From Porphyra umbilicalis (taxonomy: Eukaryota; Rhodophyta; Bangiophyceae; Bangiales; Bangiaceae), in NCBI GenBank assembly GCA_002049455.2, contig KV919152.1, forward strand, positions 1 through 62,952: a stretch of DNA of 62,952 nt, read 5' to 3'. The notes under the pieces were generated by a model, which worked only from the letters and a program-made list of their open reading frames with translations, made no database searches and was not told the DNA's origin. This document shows positions 41,863 to 50,376 of the stretch, piece by piece. The translations under genes and the position numbers were made by a program. The number at the start of each line of letters is the position of its first letter. The stretch's first letter is position 1.

Positions 41863-43509
41863 CTAGACGTTTTTCGAGTCGTCCACGGCGTCGGCCGGAT
41901 GCTCGACCTCGTCTTCCTCGACGTTACCGTCGGCAAGGGCATGAACGCCGATAGGCGGTTGCCGACGCTCGCGAGGGCGATAAGGCTCGGCACACTGTGC
42001 GGCGAAGTGCCCCGGCTTGTTACAGTTGTAACAGATGTCAGCCCGATTGGCTTGAGGGACGGCGGCCCGAGGGGGCGGCGGGGTGCGAACCGGTGTGAAC
42101 GGTCGTTCCGTCGTCGTCCGCTGGTCTTGTGTCGCGTAAGCGACGTTGATCGCCGTTGGGCGGGTAATCTTGAGTTGCAAACGCAACTTGTTGGTGCCGT
42201 CCCAGTACATCTGGGCGGTGGCGACCGTCTCGGACAGGGTTCGGTCGGGGAACTGGTCGTTCAGTACCCGGACGTGCGCTTGCACAAGGTCCGAAAGACC
42301 AGTGATGAAGACGTCCTTAACGTCTTGGATGTCGAACAAACCGTTCAGGAGGTCGCATTGCGTTTCCACGCGATGACCAAAGGCCGTGGGCGCCTCGTTG
42401 TCTTGTTGCTTCATCGTAATGATGTCTTGATAGGCGTTAGCCATGGTTGCGTGTGTCGCATACTTCGAAAGAAGCCAGTTGACGGCATCTCCGTAGGTAC
42501 GGATGGCGTAACGCGTACGTCCGAGGGTGCTGTTAAGCGCGCCGGAGAAGGCCATCTTGGCGTTGCCGGCTAGTCGAAAGACCATAAGCGGAAGGGCTTG
42601 ACCGTACGTCAGCCCATCCGCGTCGCATGCGCGGCGAAAGGTCGTCAAGAACGTGAAGATGCCCAAGGGCAGGGCTCCCGTGAATGGCTGTTGCCCATGG
42701 AACGCTCCGTCCAAACGTTTGTTGAGACGGTGCGACCGCTGTGCCTCTTTAGGCGTATACGTCAGTTGACGGCGGATCAGAAAGTACGTCCTGTAGTCCA
42801 GGAGTGTCTTGAAGCGGCTATTAGCCGGGCGGATCACCTTGATCCTATCGGCTTTTCCAAGTCGCTCCTTCCGTCTGGTGGGGGGCGCGGGGTGCTTGCG
42901 CGCGGCCGCGTTCGACTCGCTCAAGCTGTCGCTCGGCGAGGACCCACTTGGGGGCGACGGCGGGTGTGGGGGCCCGTGTCTATCGTCCGAAGAGGACGTG
43001 TCCGTCGCGTTGGGGTTGTCGTCGTCTGACGACGTCGGGCTTGACCCAGAAGCGGAACCGTCGGAAGATGAGGAAAGCGCGGCGTTAGCCGGAGCGTCCT
43101 TGCGGACGGACTTGTCCTTAATCACCTTGCTCGTCTTCTTGACATCCTTGGTCTTGTCGCCCGACTGGCGGCGAGACTTAGCCACACGGCGTTCCTCCTC
43201 ATGGGAGTCGACCTTGCGCAGGGCCTCGACGTCGTCGACCAACTTGTCATTGGCTCGCGCCAGAGACTCGTTAGTCTGTTCTTGGGCCGTTAGGCGTCGC
43301 TGAAGTGCTTCAACGGCCGCCTTCAGGCTCTCCACCACCTGCATCTGCCCAGAGGCGGCTTGATCCGCAGGGATGGGAGGAGTTGGAGCACCGGCCGTTG
43401 GGGCGTCGGAGGCGGCAGGAGTGCCTTGTCCCCCGCCCGGCGGCCGGTAGCCAGATGGCATCTTGCCGTCTCTGGCTCGCCGAGTGCCGCCGGTACCACC
43501 AGTAGACAT
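41863..43509 (-). CDS. gag: Gypsy Gag polyprotein, copy 1
   Basis: 548 codons, ATG at 43509. A basic, disordered N-terminus with a coiled-coil-like helix (VVESLKAAVEALQRRLTAQE; residues ~52-100), a Ser/Asp-rich linker, a retrotransposon-type capsid (residues ~235-440) and a CCHC zinc knuckle CYNCNKPGHFAAQC (~493-506). Identical in residue sequence to copy 2. Stop TAG. The pol frame lies -1 relative to gag; a GAAAAAC heptamer four codons before the stop (minus strand) could be a frameshift site. It forms the virus-like particle. Confidence 0.9.
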   Translation of the reverse strand: MSTGGTGGTRRARDGKMPSGYRPPGGGQGTPAASDAPTAGAPTPPIPADQAASGQMQVVESLKAAVEALQRRLTAQEQTNESLARANDKLVDDVEALRKVDSHEEERRVAKSRRQSGDKTKDVKKTSKVIKDKSVRKDAPANAALSSSSDGSASGSSPTSSDDDNPNATDTSSSDDRHGPPHPPSPPSGSSPSDSLSESNAAARKHPAPPTRRKERLGKADRIKVIRPANSRFKTLLDYRTYFLIRRQLTYTPKEAQRSHRLNKRLDGAFHGQQPFTGALPLGIFTFLTTFRRACDADGLTYGQALPLMVFRLAGNAKMAFSGALNSTLGRTRYAIRTYGDAVNWLLSKYATHATMANAYQDIITMKQQDNEAPTAFGHRVETQCDLLNGLFDIQDVKDVFITGLSDLVQAHVRVLNDQFPDRTLSETVATAQMYWDGTNKLRLQLKITRPTAINVAYATQDQRTTTERPFTPVRTPPPPRAAVPQANRADICYNCNKPGHFAAQCAEPYRPRERRQPPIGVHALADGNVEEDEVEHPADAVDDSKNV

Positions 43510-43738
43510 ACTGGGACCTGAACAAGTGTTCCGACTTGGCTTACGCCCTGCGCGCCAACGTCGGAGATCTCAACCGTGATGCCCCCGGCACCACGCCCAC
43601 AAGTCGATGGCTTACGCCCCGCGCGCCAAGCGACCGTATCGACACCGTCACAATGCCACGAGGCAGCGAGAAAGTTCTCGGGGACACCGTGCCGCGAGGC
43701 ACGATGAAGGCGAGGGTATCCCCTGCTGCTCCACCAAA

Positions 43739-44131
43739 TGTGGTATTAATAACGTTCGTTCAATTACCAGTGTACTCAGACCGACCGTAGCTAAGCAATA
43801 AATCGAGTCCTATCGCCGTCGTGGCGAGGAAGAAGACCTTTTGTTGAAGGGCATCCGATGGGGAGCCGGGTGGTGCCCACGACGGCGACCCCGGACCCAC
43901 GGTGGTTTAATACAAACAACGGCACTGGTCGATCGACCATCCGATCAAGCGATCGTAATGAGTGCCGGCAGACAGATAAGACAGGCAAGAAAACAAGCAA
44001 TAAATAATAAACAATGCGGAAGTAACCCCCCAAAGGGCATGCCACAAGCCGAGTCACACACATCCGTGGATTCGGCCAGTCAAGGGGGCTACTCGTGGCT
44101 AATTGCCAATTGGTAGCAGAGATATGCTACA
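43739..44131 (-). repeat. 5' LTR of gypsy copy 1
   Basis: 393 bp, TGTAGC...ACCACA on the minus strand, base-for-base the same as the 5' LTR of copy 2 as read by eye, yet different from its own 3' LTR at ~9 sites. After TT, a TGG-initial primer-binding site TGGTGGAGCAGCAGGG follows, fitting the 3' end of a tRNA I cannot name. Confidence 0.9.
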
Positions 44132-44136
44132 AGGGG

Positions 44137-45536
44137 GGCTGCAGCAGGGCGTGGCGGGGGGCGGGAAGACATTGGAAGCCGTGCGGGAAGTAGGTTCGAG
44201 ATGCGACAGGTGGGGCGGCGAGTGAGACGGTGCCACACATCCCTCTTGGGCACATCCTGAGGCGGTTCGCGGTCGGTGGCGGCGCGCAGAAAACTCCAGG
44301 GGCCGCGCCAGATGGGTTTCGCGCCTGCACCGTCAGCGCACCGACCTCTGTGTGCACAGGGTGCTTGCGAGCTCGTCGCGTGTGCGTACGACCACCCCCT
44401 TCTGGACACACCACGAGCAGTGTACCATCGGCGGGCGGGCGCCGAGCCCCCCCTCAATGGCTGCGTCACGCGGTTTCGACAACCATGGTGCCCGATCCAC
44501 TCATCTCTGCGTATATGCCGCTCGTGAGGCGGGGGATCGGATGCAGTCTACACGCGATTGCGTACCGTCTGGCCCTGCGATCACAAAGTGCAGATCATTC
44601 CCCTGCTTTTAACGCAGAGAGGAACTCGTTCGTTTCTGTCTCGCTTGCTGTTCGTGCTGCGCTGCCTCCGCGGGCGTTGCCAGTCACGTCGTGGCTGCAT
44701 TATATGCTCATCGTGGCACTATTATGACGGCTGCTGCCGCGCGCGCGCGGCCATGGGCGCGTGCGGCCTCCAGACGCCGCTTGAAGTGCTCCTCTTTTTG
44801 TGCACGCCACTTTTTTTTGCCTCCTACGACCGACTACGTCGGCGTCCCCCTTTGTCCACGACGCTCCTCCGCATTTGCCCCCCCCCCCCTCTACCGCACC
44901 GCGTTTGCCACCGCAACGGCCGCGTCTCTTGCGTGCTGTAACCCATGTACTATCCCATTCGTGCGTCGACAACAACTTTGTGGCCGACTCCTGGCACGGC
45001 GGCGGTAACATCCTCTCCTTCTTCTCTATTTCCCCTACCAGACGGTAGCCAGCAGGCCTGGTCCACGACGATTGATTGTCTGGCAAGGCGGCGCGTGGGC
45101 CAGGGACTGAGGATGGTCGAGTGGTTTTGTTTGCGTTTGATTGCTCTTGTGCGGCCTCATTACTGGCGTGTGCTTGTGGGGAGAGTGGTTGCCGGGGAGA
45201 CTACGTGCGCCGGAGTGGAGTAGTGTGGAGTACGTCAAACGACGATGCCTGCTCGATGTGGTCGGCGGGGTAGTGGGGGGCATGAAGGCGGGGAGAGCTC
45301 GAGGGGGGGGGAAGTGTTCCAGCTGCCAACCCTCTTTCAGCTGCAAGGATCTCTCCCGGCTTGGCCCACGACGGTGCACTTCTGAGGAGACCTCCCTCGC
45401 GTTAAGGTGCGTCCAGGGGCAGTCTTCCTTCAACCGCAATTGTCGCTGATGCTCTACATCGGGAGAGCCGCGCTCGTCGAGATGAGCAAGCGCCAGACAG
45501 GTCGGGTGTGACTTTGGGGCGCCCTCGGGGGTGGAC
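44137..45536. other. Spacer between the inverted gypsy copies
   Basis: No recognised gene to 45536. There are open frames on both strands, all low complexity (for example the minus-strand 45622-45035 frame, which overlaps the better plus-strand ORF). T-rich and C-rich runs lie at 44800-44890. Confidence 0.4.
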
Positions 45537-46616
45537 ATGCTGTCTCGAATTGATGATCGCGAGGCTCCGGTTGGCCTTCTTTTCGGTGCATCTGTGGCAT
45601 CCAGCCCTTCCTCTTCCGCCACTCCCAGCCGCGGCCAGAGTGGCGGTCGTGGTCGCGCACCTGGTCGAGCTCGCGGGCGTTCGGCATCTACCGACTCCGG
45701 CCCACGTCATAGTGCGCAACCGGGCGTGGCGCGCGGACGTGTCGCCCGACGCGAACGGGGAGGGGGTCACCAGGCGGCTCGTGGCCGCGGCCGAGCGGGT
45801 CATGTTGACGGCGGTGCGCCAGCGGCTCCACTGAATCGTACTGCGGCAGATGAGCGCTGCTACGTCGTCAATGTGTGGCATGACGAGGTCTGTTATCGAG
45901 TGGTGCATGATGCATCCTCCGCGCGCCCCCTCAAGGTGCACACAACACAGATGATGAACGACCTCCTCAAATCCTCTGAGGCAGCGTCGTCGGCGCCAGT
46001 GGGGACGGCTGGAGGCTGTGCGGCGGGCCACGCTTCGGCAATTGCGGATATCAGGTCCGGGGCGCTCTCTCGGAGGATGCCAGTCGTGTTCGGGGTGGTC
46101 AGGATGTTGGCAGGGGTCGAAATGGGAGGGCGGGGGGCAGTGCAGAGCGCGGGGGGCACAGCGGTCGGCAAGGCGGCCGAGGGGAGCGCAAAGGCCGTCG
46201 GAGGGGGCACCCCTCAGGGCGCCTATGTCTTCATACCGGTTGCGGTTGGCGGTAGAGCTAGCGCGCCGGTAGGCGGGCGGCGCGCGGCAGCCGCCCTTCC
46301 TACCTCGACGTACCTCCGTATTCCCCCCGGGGGTGCCAGTGGGCGCCACGGGCGTGATGGGCCGGCCAACGAGGGGCGCGGCGAGGCAGCCAACGGCACG
46401 GATGTCGTCATGGCGGCTGTCAGGGCGTCAATGAAGGACCAGGTCCGGCAGTTTATCGTCACTGCCGAACTGAGGCGGCAGAAGCTGCGCAACAAGCGCA
46501 TCGTAAAGTACACGAAGCTGGTGTTGCCTGAACCCGGCAACGGCACGTACGCCAAAATGCTGGCCGCCGAGGCAGCCGGTGAGGATGGGGATGGGGACGA
46601 AGAAGAAAGCCCCTAA
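45537..46616 (+). CDS. Hypothetical protein between the gypsy copies
   Basis: 359 codons from ATG 45537 (an in-frame GTG lies two codons up). The N-terminal ~100 residues are Arg/Gly/Ser-rich. An ordered block follows (RCYVVNVWHDEVCYRVVHDAS; residues ~107-140), then an Ala/Gly region, and a basic helical C-terminus (KDQVRQFIVTAELRRQK, then KLVLPEPGNGTYAKMLAAEA) with an acidic tail (EDGDGDEEESP). The stop TAA lies 12 bp before the 5' LTR of gypsy copy 2. No family recognised. It could be a host gene or an accessory ORF of an older element. Confidence 0.45.
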   Translation: MLSRIDDREAPVGLLFGASVASSPSSSATPSRGQSGGRGRAPGRARGRSASTDSGPRHSAQPGVARGRVARRERGGGHQAARGRGRAGHVDGGAPAAPLNRTAADERCYVVNVWHDEVCYRVVHDASSARPLKVHTTQMMNDLLKSSEAASSAPVGTAGGCAAGHASAIADIRSGALSRRMPVVFGVVRMLAGVEMGGRGAVQSAGGTAVGKAAEGSAKAVGGGTPQGAYVFIPVAVGGRASAPVGGRRAAAALPTSTYLRIPPGGASGRHGRDGPANEGRGEAANGTDVVMAAVRASMKDQVRQFIVTAELRRQKLRNKRIVKYTKLVLPEPGNGTYAKMLAAEAAGEDGDGDEEESP

Positions 46617-46628
46617 CTAGTTTAGTAC

Positions 46629-47021
46629 TGTAGCATATCTCTGCTACCAATTGGCAATTAGCCACGAGTAGCCCCCTTGACTGGCCGAATCCACGGATGT
46701 GTGTGACTCGGCTTGTGGCATGCCCTTTGGGGGGTTACTTCCGCATTGTTTATTATTTATTGCTTGTTTTCTTGCCTGTCTTATCTGTCTGCCGGCACTC
46801 ATTACGATCGCTTGATCGGATGGTCGATCGACCAGTGCCGTTGTTTGTATTAAACCACCGTGGGTCCGGGGTCGCCGTCGTGGGCACCACCCGGCTCCCC
46901 ATCGGATGCCCTTCAACAAAAGGTCTTCTTCCTCGCCACGACGGCGATAGGACTCGATTTATTGCTTAGCTACGGTCGGTCTGAGTACACTGGTAATTGA
47001 ACGAACGTTATTAATACCACA
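46629..47021 (+). repeat. 5' LTR of gypsy copy 2
   Basis: 393 bp, TG...CA. Identical by eye to the 5' LTR of copy 1. It holds a GTAGCA/TGCTAC mini-hairpin at the start, a TTTATTATTTATTG AT-rich block ~120 bp in, and the TGGTCGATCGACCA palindrome (46821-46834). Confidence 0.9.
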
Positions 47022-47023
47022 TT

Positions 47024-47039
47024 TGGTGGAGCAGCAGGG
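47024..47039 (+). promoter_or_regulatory. Primer-binding site of gypsy copy 2
   Basis: TGGTGGAGCAGCAGGG begins two bases after the LTR. The initial TGG complements a tRNA 3' CCA end. The tRNA is not identified. Confidence 0.5.
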
Positions 47040-47250
47040 GATACCCTCGCCTTCATCGTGCCTCGCGGCACGGTGTCCCCGAGAACTTTCTCGCTGCCTC
47101 GTGGCATTGTGACGGTGTCGATACGGTCGCTTGGCGCGCGGGGCGTAAGCCATCGACTTGTGGGCGTGGTGCCGGGGGCATCACGGTTGAGATCTCCGAC
47201 GTTGGCGCGCAGGGCGTAAGCCAAGTCGGAACACTTGTTCAGGTCCCAGT

Positions 47251-48897
47251 ATGTCTACTGGTGGTACCGGCGGCACTCGGCGAGCCAGAGACGGCAAGAT
47301 GCCATCTGGCTACCGGCCGCCGGGCGGGGGACAAGGCACTCCTGCCGCCTCCGACGCCCCAACGGCCGGTGCTCCAACTCCTCCCATCCCTGCGGATCAA
47401 GCCGCCTCTGGGCAGATGCAGGTGGTGGAGAGCCTGAAGGCGGCCGTTGAAGCACTTCAGCGACGCCTAACGGCCCAAGAACAGACTAACGAGTCTCTGG
47501 CGCGAGCCAATGACAAGTTGGTCGACGACGTCGAGGCCCTGCGCAAGGTCGACTCCCATGAGGAGGAACGCCGTGTGGCTAAGTCTCGCCGCCAGTCGGG
47601 CGACAAGACCAAGGATGTCAAGAAGACGAGCAAGGTGATTAAGGACAAGTCCGTCCGCAAGGACGCTCCGGCTAACGCCGCGCTTTCCTCATCTTCCGAC
47701 GGTTCCGCTTCTGGGTCAAGCCCGACGTCGTCAGACGACGACAACCCCAACGCGACGGACACGTCCTCTTCGGACGATAGACACGGGCCCCCACACCCGC
47801 CGTCGCCCCCAAGTGGGTCCTCGCCGAGCGACAGCTTGAGCGAGTCGAACGCGGCCGCGCGCAAGCACCCCGCGCCCCCCACCAGACGGAAGGAGCGACT
47901 TGGAAAAGCCGATAGGATCAAGGTGATCCGCCCGGCTAATAGCCGCTTCAAGACACTCCTGGACTACAGGACGTACTTTCTGATCCGCCGTCAACTGACG
48001 TATACGCCTAAAGAGGCACAGCGGTCGCACCGTCTCAACAAACGTTTGGACGGAGCGTTCCATGGGCAACAGCCATTCACGGGAGCCCTGCCCTTGGGCA
48101 TCTTCACGTTCTTGACGACCTTTCGCCGCGCATGCGACGCGGATGGGCTGACGTACGGTCAAGCCCTTCCGCTTATGGTCTTTCGACTAGCCGGCAACGC
48201 CAAGATGGCCTTCTCCGGCGCGCTTAACAGCACCCTCGGACGTACGCGTTACGCCATCCGTACCTACGGAGATGCCGTCAACTGGCTTCTTTCGAAGTAT
48301 GCGACACACGCAACCATGGCTAACGCCTATCAAGACATCATTACGATGAAGCAACAAGACAACGAGGCGCCCACGGCCTTTGGTCATCGCGTGGAAACGC
48401 AATGCGACCTCCTGAACGGTTTGTTCGACATCCAAGACGTTAAGGACGTCTTCATCACTGGTCTTTCGGACCTTGTGCAAGCGCACGTCCGGGTACTGAA
48501 CGACCAGTTCCCCGACCGAACCCTGTCCGAGACGGTCGCCACCGCCCAGATGTACTGGGACGGCACCAACAAGTTGCGTTTGCAACTCAAGATTACCCGC
48601 CCAACGGCGATCAACGTCGCTTACGCGACACAAGACCAGCGGACGACGACGGAACGACCGTTCACACCGGTTCGCACCCCGCCGCCCCCTCGGGCCGCCG
48701 TCCCTCAAGCCAATCGGGCTGACATCTGTTACAACTGTAACAAGCCGGGGCACTTCGCCGCACAGTGTGCCGAGCCTTATCGCCCTCGCGAGCGTCGGCA
48801 ACCGCCTATCGGCGTTCATGCCCTTGCCGACGGTAACGTCGAGGAAGACGAGGTCGAGCATCCGGCCGACGCCGTGGACGACTCGAAAAACGTCTAG
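47251..48897 (+). CDS. gag: Gypsy Gag polyprotein, copy 2
   Basis: 548 codons, identical to copy 1 in every residue (coiled-coil N-terminus, capsid, CCHC knuckle). It is preceded by a 229-bp leader with a repeated GGCGCGCRGGGCGTAAGCCA (about 47131-47151 and 47202-47221). The stop TAG is at 48895-48897, with GAAAAAC at 48885-48891 just before it. Confidence 0.9.
   Translation: MSTGGTGGTRRARDGKMPSGYRPPGGGQGTPAASDAPTAGAPTPPIPADQAASGQMQVVESLKAAVEALQRRLTAQEQTNESLARANDKLVDDVEALRKVDSHEEERRVAKSRRQSGDKTKDVKKTSKVIKDKSVRKDAPANAALSSSSDGSASGSSPTSSDDDNPNATDTSSSDDRHGPPHPPSPPSGSSPSDSLSESNAAARKHPAPPTRRKERLGKADRIKVIRPANSRFKTLLDYRTYFLIRRQLTYTPKEAQRSHRLNKRLDGAFHGQQPFTGALPLGIFTFLTTFRRACDADGLTYGQALPLMVFRLAGNAKMAFSGALNSTLGRTRYAIRTYGDAVNWLLSKYATHATMANAYQDIITMKQQDNEAPTAFGHRVETQCDLLNGLFDIQDVKDVFITGLSDLVQAHVRVLNDQFPDRTLSETVATAQMYWDGTNKLRLQLKITRPTAINVAYATQDQRTTTERPFTPVRTPPPPRAAVPQANRADICYNCNKPGHFAAQCAEPYRPRERRQPPIGVHALADGNVEEDEVEHPADAVDDSKNV
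48885..48891 (+). promoter_or_regulatory. Possible -1 frameshift site between gag and pol
   Basis: G-AAA-AAC in gag phase, followed by GTC TAG. The pol frame is exactly -1 and is open across this point (read as KRLGRVPDLG...). It is not a perfect X-XXY-YYZ heptamer (the first base is G), so slippage efficiency is uncertain. Confidence 0.4.
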
Positions 48898-49199
48898 GCC
48901 GGGTGCCCGACTTGGGGTTGCCCGGCGGAACGCGAAAGCGTACGGTGACAAGACTCTTACGTCGTGCCCTTCGGCACTATGAGATCGCAGCCACGTTAGG
49001 CCCATGCCTGTGCGTAATGCGAAGCTGCCGCCCTATCTTAAACACGGGCGCCGGGGTGAACATTGTGCGAACTAGTGTTCTCCCTTCGAACTGGATGGCT
49101 TACGCCGAAGAGTTGACTACGCTTCCGCGCATCCGAGATGCAAACAACAATCGTCTTGTGACGAAGTATGCCATACATCTGTATGTAGACATCGGAGGT

Positions 49200-49598
49200 T
49201 GTGAAGTGAGCGGTAGTTGGGTGGATGCGTTGCTTTTCTCGAGAGCGGTCTGAGGCGCGAGGCCAGCAGGCTCTTAACCCCTCCGTGTGCCTCTCTCGCC
49301 ACGTCCTGCTGGGGCACCCCCCGCCAGCGCAGTGCTCTCTCCCTTGGAGGGTACATGCTCTCACCACCCCACAAATCGCGACGCCCCTCGAGGAGCCCAC
49401 GAGAACCTCCCCGAGCTCAGCTCCAAAGTGAGCTGCCCGCGAGACACAAGCACAAGTAATTACATCACACACATACAGCAATGCATGTCAATGGCACAGC
49501 CAAACAAGCCGATGACCGCATAAGTAACTCCTGTAATTAGCCAGGCAGTCCGCTGTAACTCCGACTTACCTGCGCGGGCTTGGGGGGCTTCCTCAACA
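49200..49598 (-). repeat. 3' LTR of the copia element
   Basis: 399 bp, TGTTGAGG...TTCACA on the minus strand. Confidence 0.95.
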
Positions 49599-50376
49599 CT
49601 CCCCCCAGCACCCCACAGTCCGCGCCATCGACGCCTCAGCGCGGTCACAACCCGTCCCGACCAGTGCGACATCTCCCGCCATCATCCGCAGTCGAGAACA
49701 TGCCCAAGTCGATCCCCAGGTTCCAGGTGTTGCACCTGCAAAATCGACCTTCGCCAAAATCCCCAAAATCACGATCGATGTGAAGCAGACGTCGAGGTGA
49801 GTGCAACGCACTAGGGCGCGGCTCGAACGGAGACGATCCGGCGCATCGGCGGCCCGTCAAAGTGCGGGCGTAAACGCATCTCATCGACTTTGCCGAAAAT
49901 CGGCTCGACCCGTCGGAGCTGTAGGCCTACAGCTCCCTTAGCCAAAATCGGCCAAAATCGACTTGCACCAAATCGATTCGGGCCCGACCGGCCGACGTGG
50001 CCCGAAGCTGGAGACTTCCAGATTCGGGCCCAAGACCACAAAGAAATCGACTCCACCAAAATCGACGCCACCCGTCGGAGCTGTAGGCCTACAGCTCCCG
50101 GCCGAAATCGCCCAAAATCGACTTAGGCCAAATCGAGTCGGGCGATCGCCGCGAACCCGCGGCTGCGCCACTGGTCGGCCCCAGTGGCGCCACAGCGCCC
50201 CAGGACGGTCGCAACCGGCCGTCCCCCAAGGCAACAGCGCCCCATTGCCGGCCCCGAGCAAGTGGATAGTAGCGCAACCGTCCACGGCCGGCACCGGCCC
50301 GCAGAAAGGTCGACAGAGGTCGCTGCCGCGAATCCGGGGCTGCGCCACTGGACGCCTCCAGTGGCGACATGGCGCC
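49599..50376 (-). other. Copia 3' noncoding region with paired palindromes
   Basis: 778 bp between the pol stop and the 3' LTR. Two identical 22-bp perfect palindromes (49915-49936 and 50077-50098; core CTGTAGGCCTACAG), each preceded by CCCGTC and 162 bp apart. Two related hairpins with 10-bp stems (50165-50190 and 50343-50366; CGCCACTGG/CCAGTGGCG). AAAATCGAC/AATCG motifs recur between them. Confidence 0.8.

Larger units (their letters stand above)
33946..44131 (-). mobile_element. Ty3/gypsy chromovirus, copy 1
   Basis: 10,186 bp in minus orientation with two 393-bp LTRs and a perfect 5-bp target duplication AGGGG (33941-33945; 44132-44136). Order on the minus strand: 5' LTR, leader, gag, protease-RT-RNaseH-integrase with GPY/F and chromodomain, tail-to-tail antisense ORF, 3' LTR. 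The pol frame carries five TAA codons, so it is not obviously autonomous. The two LTRs differ at about nine positions. Confidence 0.9.

Noticed and set aside
41755..42573. 272-codon frame antisense to gag in both gypsy copies
   Set aside because: Shadow of gag: identical in both copies only because gag DNA is identical; composition is that of a reversed coding strand.
45035..45622. 195-codon minus-strand frame
   Set aside because: Overlaps the better-supported 45537-46616 gene and has no recognisable motif.
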